The notes beneath the pieces are model-generated. The model was not told where the DNA came from, made no database searches, and saw only the letters and a list, made by a program, of their open reading frames with translations. From an uncultured Planctomycetota bacterium (GTDB taxonomy: Bacteria; Planctomycetota; SZUA-567; JAFGNG01), in contig CAMZKK010000140.1 of NCBI GenBank assembly GCA_947311175.1, forward strand, positions 1 to 6,463: a DNA stretch of 6,463 nucleotides, in the 5' to 3' direction. Below, in pieces: positions 1 to 6,411 of this stretch; positions within the stretch are counted from its first letter, which is position 1, and the number at the start of each line of letters is the position of its first letter. The position numbers were made by a program, and so were the translations under genes.

Positions 1-327
1 CTCTCTACCGGCTACAACGGAGCTCCAAGAAATATTATCCACTGTGAAGAACGAGGTTGTCTCCGTGAAAAAATGAATGTTCCTAGTGGAGAAAGACATG
101 AACTATGTCGAGGATTACATGCCGAAATGAATGCTATTCTACAAGCGGCTGAACATGGTATATCTGTCAAAGACGCCACAATCTATTGCACTAACCAACC
201 TTGTAGTTTATGTGCAAAGATGTTAATCAATATTGGTATTACCAAAATATACATTGCCGAAAGCTACCCAGATTCTCTTGCCGAAGAAATGCTTGCCGAA
301 GCAAAAATCAAAATGATTATAATTTAA
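1..327 (+). CDS. dCMP deaminase (ComEB-type), 5' end missing
   Basis: This is a zinc-dependent cytidine/deoxycytidylate deaminase, which in this family converts dCMP to dUMP in the cytoplasm for thymidylate synthesis. The frame is open from base 1, so the gene starts outside the window; 108 residues are visible and perhaps 30-45 N-terminal residues are missing compared with the usual 145-190. The visible part begins with the family motif GYNGAP (residues 4-9). The catalytic motif HAE follows at 40-42 (His zinc ligand, Glu proton shuttle), then PCSLC at 67-71 with the two Cys ligands. Extra cysteines at 15, 20 and 36 and the stretch PSGERHELCRGLHAE are typical of the ComEB-like dCMP deaminase branch rather than of cytidine deaminase or tRNA adenosine deaminase. 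The first internal ATG (73) is not the start, because conserved motifs lie upstream of it. Its stop overlaps the murG stop by four bases, tail to tail. I am confident of the family; the exact substrate rests on motif resemblance. Confidence 0.9.
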   Translation, partial: LSTGYNGAPRNIIHCEERGCLREKMNVPSGERHELCRGLHAEMNAILQAAEHGISVKDATIYCTNQPCSLCAKMLINIGITKIYIAESYPDSLAEEMLAEAKIKMIII

Positions 328-1412
328 TCTAAACTATCTACAATTTTTTTCGCTATCTCTAACGATGCATTACTCTTGCTCTGTGCCTTCATTTTATCTG
401 AAAGCTCTTTCAACTCATTGTAATTACGAAATAGCGAAATTACCTTTTCTGCAAAAACTTCCGGATAAATCTTCTCTTCTATGTCAATATACTGCGATTC
501 AGAACCAAGAATATCTTCAGCATTTATTTTTTGATGATTATCTTTAGCTGCAGGAAAGGGAATAAATACAGCAGGAATGCCGGCGACTTGAAATTCATTG
601 ATAGTTGACGCCCCTGCCCTTGCGATGGCAAGCCTTGTTTTAGGATACACCTCTTCTAAAACATCACTGTATTCAAGAACTGCAATATTAGCAAATCCTT
701 CAGCCTCTTTTGCAACCCATTCATAATCTCGTGAACCGGAAAGGTGCATTGTCTTAATCTTTGCCTTACTAAGGATTGGATAAATTTCAACCATAATCTG
801 ATTGAGACGAGTTGCTCCTTGACTACCGCCAATAATCAGCAAAGTGTCTCTATCAATTCCATATTCAGTATCTGTTAATTTTTCCATCTTTTCAAGCAAG
901 GGAGAACCATCAAAAGAAAGTTTGTCCCTTTGGCTGCGTAAGAACTTTTCTGCAGATTGAAATTGCAAAAATATTTTTTTAGCAAATGGAGATAGTGCCT
1001 TAGTAACTCGACCTGGAATGGAATTTTGTTCTAAAAGAAATAATGGGACTTTATAAAAAGTTGCAACAAGCCCCGGAACAAAGGCTGCAAAACCACCAAG
1101 AGAGATCACTGCCTTTGGTCTATTGGCATTAAAAATCTTCATACATCTAAATAAACTAATTGCAAATTTTGGTAAATTCAAGGGTGATTTGAGCGAAAGA
1201 GGTGAGCCTCTTCCAACCGGTAAGGTTTTTAATTCAAAATTAAATTTAGGGACAATTTGAGATTCAAGCCCCTCTAAGGAGCCAATAAAAACAATCGATA
1301 ATTTATCTTCTGTAATCTGCTTTAATTTTTCGGCAAGAGCCAACCCCGGATACAAATGTCCACCAGTTCCACCACCAGCAACAATAATTGTATCATTACT
1401 CATAGAAGACAT
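324..1412 (-). CDS. murG: UDP-GlcNAc:lipid I N-acetylglucosaminyltransferase MurG
   Basis: MurG transfers GlcNAc from UDP-GlcNAc to lipid I on the cytoplasmic face of the inner membrane, giving lipid II. The 362 residues match the usual 350-370 of this GT28, GT-B fold enzyme. The N-terminal glycine-rich loop GGGTGGHLYPG is at 13-23. LEQN is at 127-130, where many homologues have HEQN. The inter-domain loop GGSQGA is at 195-200. The C-terminal donor-binding signature begins RAGASTINEF at 265 and continues through AGIPAVFIPFP to DNHQ at 291-294. The ATG at 1412 is preferred because AAGAGA (1421-1426) lies eight bases upstream; the in-frame ATG at 1403 has only TCTTCT before it. It starts two bases after the ftsW stop, with its ribosome binding site inside the ftsW 3' end, so translation is probably coupled. 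No murC, murB or ddl follows it, as would be common; a convergent dCMP deaminase gene does instead. Confidence 0.96.
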   Translation of the reverse strand: MSSMSNDTIIVAGGGTGGHLYPGLALAEKLKQITEDKLSIVFIGSLEGLESQIVPKFNFELKTLPVGRGSPLSLKSPLNLPKFAISLFRCMKIFNANRPKAVISLGGFAAFVPGLVATFYKVPLFLLEQNSIPGRVTKALSPFAKKIFLQFQSAEKFLRSQRDKLSFDGSPLLEKMEKLTDTEYGIDRDTLLIIGGSQGATRLNQIMVEIYPILSKAKIKTMHLSGSRDYEWVAKEAEGFANIAVLEYSDVLEEVYPKTRLAIARAGASTINEFQVAGIPAVFIPFPAAKDNHQKINAEDILGSESQYIDIEEKIYPEVFAEKVISLFRNYNELKELSDKMKAQSKSNASLEIAKKIVDSLD

Positions 1413-1414
1413 TT

Positions 1415-2632
1415 TTAAGATCTCTTTGCAACATAATTAGCAAAGAGAAGCTTACCCCAAGGATTAACTCGTTCTTCATTATTTAAAAGTTTAAGATATG
1501 GTTGATAAGAGTAACGGGCAATGCTTGACAAAATTCCAATCATCGCCATATAGCAAATAAGCCCCGAGCCGCCAAAACTGACAAAAGGCAAAGATATTCC
1601 CTTTGTAGGCACAGTTGCAGTTACCACAGCGATATTAAACACTGCCTGCAATCCAATCATCAATACAAAACCAAAGGTAAGTAAGATTGCAAATTTATCT
1701 TCAACCAAACAGATAATCCTCCACCCCGAATAAACAATTATGGAAAATGCCATTACGATAGCTACATTACAAATCCAACCTAAATCCTGACCGGCAACTG
1801 CAAATATAAAATCAGTATGTGCTTCAGGAAGATACCATAATTTTGCCCAACCTGCACCGGGACCTTTTCCAAATAATCCACCACTAGTCATACACTGAAT
1901 ACTCATATATGCATGATATGCTTTTCCGGTAGAGCCTCCTTCAAGCCAAGCATTTATTCGTTGCATCATATAATTTGAACTACTTACAACATAGTAAATA
2001 ACAAATGGCACCCCTGCAAGACCCAAGCCCAAAAGATGTATTTTTTTTGCACCTGCAGAGAATATCATTGTTATCAAAACAGCCCCGACCAACATAGATG
2101 TGCCAAAATCCGGTTCAATAGCGATTAATCCACAAACCAATGCAACTACAGTTATCAATAAAGAAAACCTGGCAAACGACAATAATTCATTTTTTTTGCT
2201 CGCCAAAAATGCTGATAGAAAAATAACCATTAATATCTTTATAAATTCTGATGGTTGAATGCTCAGTCCCATTACCTTAATCCAGCGTTGCGCACCATTT
2301 ACTTTGCTTCCATAATTGGAAATTTTAACAAAGATAAGTGCACCAGCACTAAAAACAAGGCAAGGAATACGCAAATATAATAATTTTCTATAATCGAAAA
2401 AATTCAAAAAGGTCATAACCACAAGTCCAATGGCAACCCACTTCATCTGTTGTTCAACAAAAAACAAGCTTGACCCAAATCGTTCCGCCTTAACCGCACT
2501 TGATGAATAAATAAGAATCAACCCAATCCCAACCAAAAACGACATAGCCCCAAGCAACCATCCCCTTACTCGACATAATTCATTATGCTTGGTAATTATT
2601 TCTATTTCAGCTTCTTTAATCTCAATAGCCAC
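1415..2632 (-). CDS. ftsW: Septal peptidoglycan polymerase FtsW (SEDS family)
   Basis: FtsW is the SEDS-family glycosyltransferase that polymerises lipid II at the division septum with its partner class B penicillin-binding protein. The 405-residue product is highly hydrophobic, with about ten membrane segments. Family motifs appear in order: GAQRWI (113-118), QPSEFIK (126-132), EPDFGTSM (173-180), the large periplasmic loop with GKGPGAGWAK (255-264), LPEAHTDFIFA (268-278) and GISLPFVSFGGSGL (345-358). D274 in HTDF aligns with the Asp reported as catalytic in SEDS proteins. FtsW rather than RodA is chosen because murG follows directly and because of the HTDFIFA and GISLPFVSFGGS forms. The start codon is GTG at 2632: AGGAAG (2638-2643) is well placed, and an in-frame TAG lies four codons upstream. 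Two runs of eight A occur on the coding strand (near 2041-2048 and 2191-2198) but do not break the frame. The upstream neighbour is not murD, as is common elsewhere, but the M50/HlyD gene. Confidence 0.95.
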   Translation of the reverse strand: MAIEIKEAEIEIITKHNELCRVRGWLLGAMSFLVGIGLILIYSSSAVKAERFGSSLFFVEQQMKWVAIGLVVMTFLNFFDYRKLLYLRIPCLVFSAGALIFVKISNYGSKVNGAQRWIKVMGLSIQPSEFIKILMVIFLSAFLASKKNELLSFARFSLLITVVALVCGLIAIEPDFGTSMLVGAVLITMIFSAGAKKIHLLGLGLAGVPFVIYYVVSSSNYMMQRINAWLEGGSTGKAYHAYMSIQCMTSGGLFGKGPGAGWAKLWYLPEAHTDFIFAVAGQDLGWICNVAIVMAFSIIVYSGWRIICLVEDKFAILLTFGFVLMIGLQAVFNIAVVTATVPTKGISLPFVSFGGSGLICYMAMIGILSSIARYSYQPYLKLLNNEERVNPWGKLLFANYVAKRS

Positions 2633-2637
2633 AATAT

Positions 2638-2643
2638 CTTCCT
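2638..2643 (-). promoter_or_regulatory. Ribosome binding site fixing the ftsW GTG start
   Basis: AGGAAG lies five bases from the GTG at 2632 (seven if only AGGA is counted). An in-frame TAG stands just upstream, and the next in-frame Met is residue 30, already inside the first membrane segment. Together these support GTG as the start. Confidence 0.6.
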
Positions 2644-2767
2644 ATACAAATTGTCCATAAACATTATCTATATCGACAAATAACAAACATTAATTAGTTG
2701 ATTTTACCTAAATACCAGCAAAGAATTAATTCGTAAAATTAAGGGAGAGTTACTATCGAATTTTGAT

Positions 2768-2796
2768 AAAATAGCTAGCCACAAACAAATCCCCAA
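2768..2796 (-). promoter_or_regulatory. Weak sigma-70-like promoter candidate for ftsW-murG
   Basis: Read on the minus strand there is TTGGGG (2791-2796), a 17-base spacer and TATTTT (2768-2773). This matches three of six -35 and four of six -10 consensus positions. It would give a leader of about 130 bases before the ftsW GTG. In DNA this AT-rich such matches arise by chance, so this is only the best candidate I could find in the gap. Confidence 0.2.
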
Positions 2797-2828
2797 CAAA
2801 GTAAATAGAATCAAGAGCTGGACTTAGA

Positions 2829-4919
2829 TTAATATTCAGTTCGGAAAAAGGTTAGGGCTATTTTTGATAATTTAGAATATACCGACATTCTTGTGGTAAT
2901 TGCAGCCATTCCTGTCCTTCCTATTATATTGCCATTTCCTTTTTTAGGCTTTGGTAATGGAAAAGATGTTATCTTATAAAACACTTTATCTTTATAACGA
3001 TTCTTGTCTCTCAATAATTTTAATGTTAAAGGATTTAATGCAGACTGTATTGGGGTTTTTGAAATCACATCAAGCTCAACAATAAATCCCTTCTTATCAT
3101 TATTCGGATGAACTTGAATGCTATCTAGCTCACTTAATTCTGATAAAGATTTATTTTCAACATATAAATTTACAATGATATTTTTTTTGTCAAAAACTTC
3201 TCCAACCGCAGTACCGGTCTTCAACCATCTTCCCATTGTAGAATTTTCATATACAACAAGTGTGCCATCAATCTTTGAAGTTAAGCTCAACTTCACAAGT
3301 TTTCGTTTAAAGTCATCACAAATTGATTCAATTGATTTAATCTTATTTACAAAAATATTCCTATATCTTCTAGTTTTAGCTTTGCCATCAATTTTATGTA
3401 AATTTAATTTGGCAATTTTTATTTCTACCAATTTATCTTTTAGCTTACCTTCAATTAATGGATTAGATAATTCAAATAAAGGCTCACCCTTATCTACTTT
3501 GTTGCCGGTTTTTTCTAATATTTCATTTAGATACCCCGGTGTATCAACATAGATTATCTCTCTTGATGCAGAATCAATTTCACAAGGAACCATTTCGGTA
3601 AATTTAAATGGAATGAAAATCATAGTTACAAAACATGATAAAATTAAAAGCGTGGTTATGACTTTAAAAATATTTTTTGCAGATATATTGTTTTTCACAA
3701 ATTTAATTTCCTTAATAATGGGTGTTATAAAAAATAAATATATAGCATGGATAGCCAAAAGCAAACCAATCCATTTAACAAATTTAAAATACACAAGAGT
3801 TATAATAGATGCATATAGGAATATCCTATAGATAAAAGAGCAAATACCATACACATAAAGAAATACCCCCCGAGTTGTGCCTAGAACAGTTTCTTTCTTG
3901 GGAATCGTAATTCCCCAAAAATAACGATAACGCCATCTTTGAAAGATAAGGCTTGCTCTCTGACCCATATTTTTTAATTCTAGTAGATCTGATAACATAA
4001 AATAACCATCAAATCTCATTAGTGGATTGCCATTAAACAAAAGAGAGTTTAAGACACTAATTGTAAACAAATAAAAACATAGAGAATGAAAAGTTCCATC
4101 GCCTGTTAATCTCCACCCAATAACGGCATAGCCACCTAAAATTAATTCAAAAATTATCCCGGCAGATGAGGTATAAAAACGATAAATCCGATCTAATCTC
4201 CAAGCATCTGTTAGGTCTGTGTATAATCTTGGCATAAAAAAGATTAAAGCGAATCCCATTGTTCTTACCCTAACCCCAAAATGCTTCGCGGTATAGGCAT
4301 GAGCCAACTCATGAAAGGATTTTATTACTGCAATGAGAATAATAAAAGAACTAAGGTGGCGAAATGACATAGATAAAACAAACTCATCTCTGTATCTGAC
4401 GAACTCTGGAATTAAACTGACATAACCATATATTGCACCAAAGGAAAGAACCACAAGGACAAATGGGGAAAAAAATATTTTAAAAAATGGCTCTGTTGCG
4501 CTAATAAATCTATCAGGATTGAGAATAGGAAATTTCAAATAAAGATATGAACTAAGCCACATTTTAGGCTTACGCTCACTTAATGCAAGCATTTCTATTT
4601 CTAATTTACTAGCCGGTAAATAAATTAGTTTATTAATTGTAAGGAAATCAATAAACTCAGCAACTTCACTTTCGCTCACATTCAGTTGTGAAATACTAAG
4701 GCTGTCTCGCAACTCATCCATTGTTTTATGAGTGGCAAGTTCCCTTATAAATTGATACTCCTTATATCCGAGATGAAAATATTTTTCACTTAACGGATCA
4801 AATATATACCACTCTCGCTCACTAGACTTATGAAACTCCAAATCTTTACGGAGAATTGGCAAAGGAGCAGCAGGCAATTTATTGCCCGCTTTTTCAACGC
4901 TCAAACTGTTCTCCACCAT
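2829..4919 (-). CDS. PqqD-like + M50 metalloprotease + HlyD-type adaptor fusion protein
   Basis: This large inner-membrane protein (696 residues from the ATG) has three parts. Residues about 20-101 resemble a PqqD-like winged-helix domain (FDPLSEKYFHL, then helices, ending at KLIYLP); this fold binds leader peptides in RiPP pathways. Residues about 150-437 are a polytopic M50 (site-2 protease-like) domain. The zinc motif HELAH is at 203-207 inside a membrane helix, and NPLMRFDG at 298-305 supplies the likely third ligand D304, so the active site looks intact. A final helix at about 417-437 leads into a periplasmic HlyD-type adaptor: a lipoyl half at about 452-486, a short helical hairpin at about 487-546, the second lipoyl half at about 547-580, and a beta-barrel with ISKTPI at 619-624. 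The gene overlaps the end of the upstream GAF-HlyD gene, implying one operon. The substrate is unknown; proteolysis and peptide or protein export are inferences. A TTG start at 4904 is a real alternative (see the ribosome binding site entry). A strongly AT-rich section (10 G+C in 3661-3720) contrasts with murG. Confidence 0.85.
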   Translation of the reverse strand: MVENSLSVEKAGNKLPAAPLPILRKDLEFHKSSEREWYIFDPLSEKYFHLGYKEYQFIRELATHKTMDELRDSLSISQLNVSESEVAEFIDFLTINKLIYLPASKLEIEMLALSERKPKMWLSSYLYLKFPILNPDRFISATEPFFKIFFSPFVLVVLSFGAIYGYVSLIPEFVRYRDEFVLSMSFRHLSSFIILIAVIKSFHELAHAYTAKHFGVRVRTMGFALIFFMPRLYTDLTDAWRLDRIYRFYTSSAGIIFELILGGYAVIGWRLTGDGTFHSLCFYLFTISVLNSLLFNGNPLMRFDGYFMLSDLLELKNMGQRASLIFQRWRYRYFWGITIPKKETVLGTTRGVFLYVYGICSFIYRIFLYASIITLVYFKFVKWIGLLLAIHAIYLFFITPIIKEIKFVKNNISAKNIFKVITTLLILSCFVTMIFIPFKFTEMVPCEIDSASREIIYVDTPGYLNEILEKTGNKVDKGEPLFELSNPLIEGKLKDKLVEIKIAKLNLHKIDGKAKTRRYRNIFVNKIKSIESICDDFKRKLVKLSLTSKIDGTLVVYENSTMGRWLKTGTAVGEVFDKKNIIVNLYVENKSLSELSELDSIQVHPNNDKKGFIVELDVISKTPIQSALNPLTLKLLRDKNRYKDKVFYKITSFPLPKPKKGNGNIIGRTGMAAITTRMSVYSKLSKIALTFFRTEY

Positions 4920-6292
4920 ATTATAAGGTTACGAGCGAGATAGTACCCCAGCAAAACCTTTTTACCATAAATAGTTGCCACCCCCCTTGCTCCACGAGTT
5001 AGCTTAATTAAGTATTTTTTATCTATTTTTAATTTTATTTCATAATAAAACTTATCATTTTCCGCAAGAATTGGAATTGGAGTTTTTGAGATAATTTCAG
5101 CCTTTATTGATTCTTCAGGGAATGCATGAGGATGAAGGAAAAACACTGGTTCATCGGCAAGCACAAATGCATCTTCTTCTGCAAGCAACACCTTAACAAT
5201 CAAATCTTCAGAATTAGATACTTCAAATAATCTTTCTCCTGCTCTAACGGTCTTACCCAGCAAAATATTTTTTTCTTCCATATTAAGCACACCTTGGATA
5301 TTAGACACAATATCACTTTTCTTAATATACCACTCAAATTTTTTGATTTTATTTTTCACTTGTTCTATTTGTAGTTTTAAAACATTAACTTCTGCTCGTG
5401 CCTCAATATCCCTTACCGCCTTACCTTGAATCATGATGAGTTTTAGATTTAACTCCTCTATCTTTTTCTGCAAAACGACTAATTCAATTCTGTAAATATC
5501 TTTATCAAACTTTATAACAATGTCATCTTTAGACAAAAAATCACCGGATTTACAACAAACTTCATCTATTCTGCCTTCAAAAGGAGCATAACATATTTGG
5601 GATTTATCTGATACGATTTCAAATGAAGACGTTGCTTTGTATGGCACGAAAATAGTAAATAATGCGCAAAATATACCAAACACAATTAAACATAATGTAA
5701 ATATCCAATGAAAAGAAAAAGGATTTAAGTATTTAAGCATCATAGAAATAGGGCTTTGTTTTTTGCTAGCCACCACTTTATGCGATAAAGCTTCTAAATA
5801 TGCGGGAGATATTATATTTAATAGATTTATTGTATTTTCATGATTATAGTTATTGTGAGGAAAAAACTCAATGACCCAAAACAATTTGATATTATTTTTC
5901 AAGAGAAGCTTGATTGGTATTATAAAAAAAATTTCACCTGCAAAATAATCATCCTTAACTATTGCATGAAGCTTTTTGTCGTCTGAAATTCTGATTACTT
6001 TAGCGTCATTTTCTTTTGCCACAGAACGAACAACTCTACCCATTTTTTTAGCAAATTCGGTCCCTTTATTTATCGTGCTTTGCCCAGATACAGAAATTAT
6101 TTTTACAGTTTTTTCATTTTTTACTTTAAAAAAAGATGCCCTATCATAAGGTATTAATGACTTAGTATCATTAAGTATCCTAAGACAAAGAGTTTCAAAC
6201 TTATCTGCATCAATTGCATTATTGATAAGCTTGAGGGTAGTAGACAATATTTGTAATTGTGCATTTTGAGGATTAATATTTTTATTTTCCAT
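4901..6292 (-). CDS. GAF domain + HlyD-type periplasmic adaptor protein
   Basis: This 463-residue protein couples a cytoplasmic GAF-like domain to a periplasmic adaptor. Residues about 14-172 look like a GAF fold: helix, then IPYDRASFFKV (47-57), alternating strands, and IFFIIPIKL (121-129). No haem, bilin or cyclic-nucleotide ligand residues can be named. A Lys-rich linker (177-187) precedes one membrane helix (about 195-216), predicting the N-terminus inside. The adaptor follows: lipoyl half with APFEGRIDEV (236-245) and SGDFLSKDDIVIKF (249-262), helical hairpin about 264-325, second lipoyl half about 326-358, and beta-barrel with ISKTPI (401-406). This adaptor resembles that of the downstream M50 protein, also sharing GKA near the hairpin tip. 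The ATG at 6292 is the most upstream ATG, GTG or TTG after the in-frame stop; its ribosome binding site is poor (AGG 14 bases away). GAF presence is less certain than the adaptor. The ligand and the partner pump are unknown. Confidence 0.82.
   Translation of the reverse strand: MENKNINPQNAQLQILSTTLKLINNAIDADKFETLCLRILNDTKSLIPYDRASFFKVKNEKTVKIISVSGQSTINKGTEFAKKMGRVVRSVAKENDAKVIRISDDKKLHAIVKDDYFAGEIFFIIPIKLLLKNNIKLFWVIEFFPHNNYNHENTINLLNIISPAYLEALSHKVVASKKQSPISMMLKYLNPFSFHWIFTLCLIVFGIFCALFTIFVPYKATSSFEIVSDKSQICYAPFEGRIDEVCCKSGDFLSKDDIVIKFDKDIYRIELVVLQKKIEELNLKLIMIQGKAVRDIEARAEVNVLKLQIEQVKNKIKKFEWYIKKSDIVSNIQGVLNMEEKNILLGKTVRAGERLFEVSNSEDLIVKVLLAEEDAFVLADEPVFFLHPHAFPEESIKAEIISKTPIPILAENDKFYYEIKLKIDKKYLIKLTRGARGVATIYGKKVLLGYYLARNLIIWWRTV
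4902..4917 (-). promoter_or_regulatory. Internal ribosome binding site and possible TTG start for the M50/HlyD gene
   Basis: The ATG at 4919 has no visible Shine-Dalgarno sequence (the bases before it read CCTTATAAT) and gives a 19-base overlap with the upstream gene. Just inside it, GGTGGAG (4911-4917) lies six bases before an in-frame TTG (4902-4904). That TTG overlaps the upstream stop as TTGA, a classic four-base coupling arrangement. Starting there would remove only five residues and no domain. I consider the TTG at least as likely as the ATG. Confidence 0.5.
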
Positions 6293-6319
6293 AAGTTGTT
6301 TAATTACCTGTTTATTTAT

Positions 6320-6325
6320 ATTATA
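6320..6325 (-). promoter_or_regulatory. Possible -10 element for the GAF-HlyD/M50-HlyD operon
   Basis: A perfect TATAAT lies on the minus strand 27 bases upstream of the ATG at 6292. At 17 bases further upstream the sequence is TGTGGG, a poor -35, and it lies within the dyad at 6336-6366. An activator-dependent or operator-controlled promoter would fit, but the region is so AT-rich that a chance match is quite possible. Confidence 0.35.
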
Positions 6326-6335
6326 ATTAAATGAG

Positions 6336-6366
6336 CCTAAATCCCACAGATGGTGCGGAGTTTAGG
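6336..6366. promoter_or_regulatory. Strong imperfect dyad between divergent genes
   Basis: CCTAAA (6336-6341) pairs with TTTAGG (6361-6366). Inside, TCC pairs with GGA (6342-6344 with 6357-6359) and CAC with GTG (6345-6347 with 6353-6355), around an AGATG loop. Twelve base pairs form with only two single-base bulges (6356 and 6360). No T run follows on either strand, so it is not a typical intrinsic terminator. It lies between two divergent coding starts and next to candidate -10 elements on both sides. An operator for a dimeric regulator is the simplest reading. If transcription begins further out, it would form an RNA hairpin in a leader, or even lie within coding sequence if the plus-strand gene starts at 6331. 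Confidence 0.5.
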
Positions 6367-6376
6367 ATGAATAAAG

Positions 6377-6382
6377 TATACT
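6377..6382 (+). promoter_or_regulatory. Possible -10 element for the rightward gene at 6412
   Basis: TATACT (five of six consensus positions) lies 29 bases before the ATG at 6412. The expected -35 position falls within the dyad at 6336-6366 and shows no consensus. This is a low-confidence match in AT-rich DNA. Confidence 0.3.
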
Positions 6383-6400
6383 TATTTTATTATAAAAACA

Positions 6401-6411
6401 AAGGAGTTATC
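6401..6411 (+). promoter_or_regulatory. Strong ribosome binding site for the gene starting at 6412
   Basis: AAGGAG (6401-6406) lies five bases before the ATG at 6412, the best Shine-Dalgarno sequence in the window. It selects 6412 over two other in-frame ATGs. The one at 6331 has none. The one at 6367 has GGAG at 6357-6360, but that GGAG lies in and beside the 3' arm of the dyad. Confidence 0.7.

Larger units (their letters stand above)
2633..2828. other. AT-rich intergenic gap between the M50/HlyD gene and ftsW
   Basis: This 196-base stretch contains no credible gene. On the plus strand I see no ATG; on the minus strand there is an eight-codon ATG frame, and a roughly 20-codon one that runs into ftsW in another frame, neither with a convincing ribosome binding site. 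I found no GC-rich hairpin followed by a T run, so no intrinsic terminator for the upstream gene is evident and read-through into ftsW-murG is possible. The AAAATT and AATTTT arms near 2736-2766 could pair but are all A/T and weak. I saw no small precursor-peptide gene here, which matters because the neighbour has a PqqD-like domain. Confidence 0.6.

Noticed and set aside
335..355. T run (ATTTTTTT) just after the dCMP deaminase stop, as an intrinsic terminator
   Set aside because: No stable hairpin precedes it, and the bases encode the conserved-length C-terminus of MurG on the other strand.
365..547. 60-codon plus-strand open frame inside murG
   Set aside because: It is antisense to well-conserved murG coding sequence, has no ribosome binding site and its translation has no recognisable features.
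2041..2198. Two runs of eight A in the ftsW coding strand as programmed frameshift sites
   Set aside because: The zero frame is intact through all FtsW motifs and no alternative product would make sense. Such runs are expected for Lys-Lys codons in AT-rich DNA; a similar run occurs near 3181.
2736..2766. AAAATT / AATTTT inverted repeat in the intergenic gap as a terminator or operator
   Set aside because: The arms are six A/T pairs around a long loop, weak and likely by chance in this composition.
3118..3552. 144-codon plus-strand open frame antisense to the M50/HlyD gene
   Set aside because: The Ser/Leu/Phe-rich translation is what reverse reading of a Lys/Glu/Asn-rich adaptor gives. The sense frame carries clear lipoyl and beta-barrel motifs.
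3613..3831. 72-codon plus-strand open frame antisense to the M50 membrane region
   Set aside because: It has no ribosome binding site and overlaps conserved-length membrane coding sequence on the other strand; it is a by-product of AT-rich composition.
6336..6366. Dyad interpreted as an intrinsic terminator or integron attC-like site
   Set aside because: No T run follows on either strand, it lies between divergent starts rather than after a gene, and no integrase or cassette structure is present.
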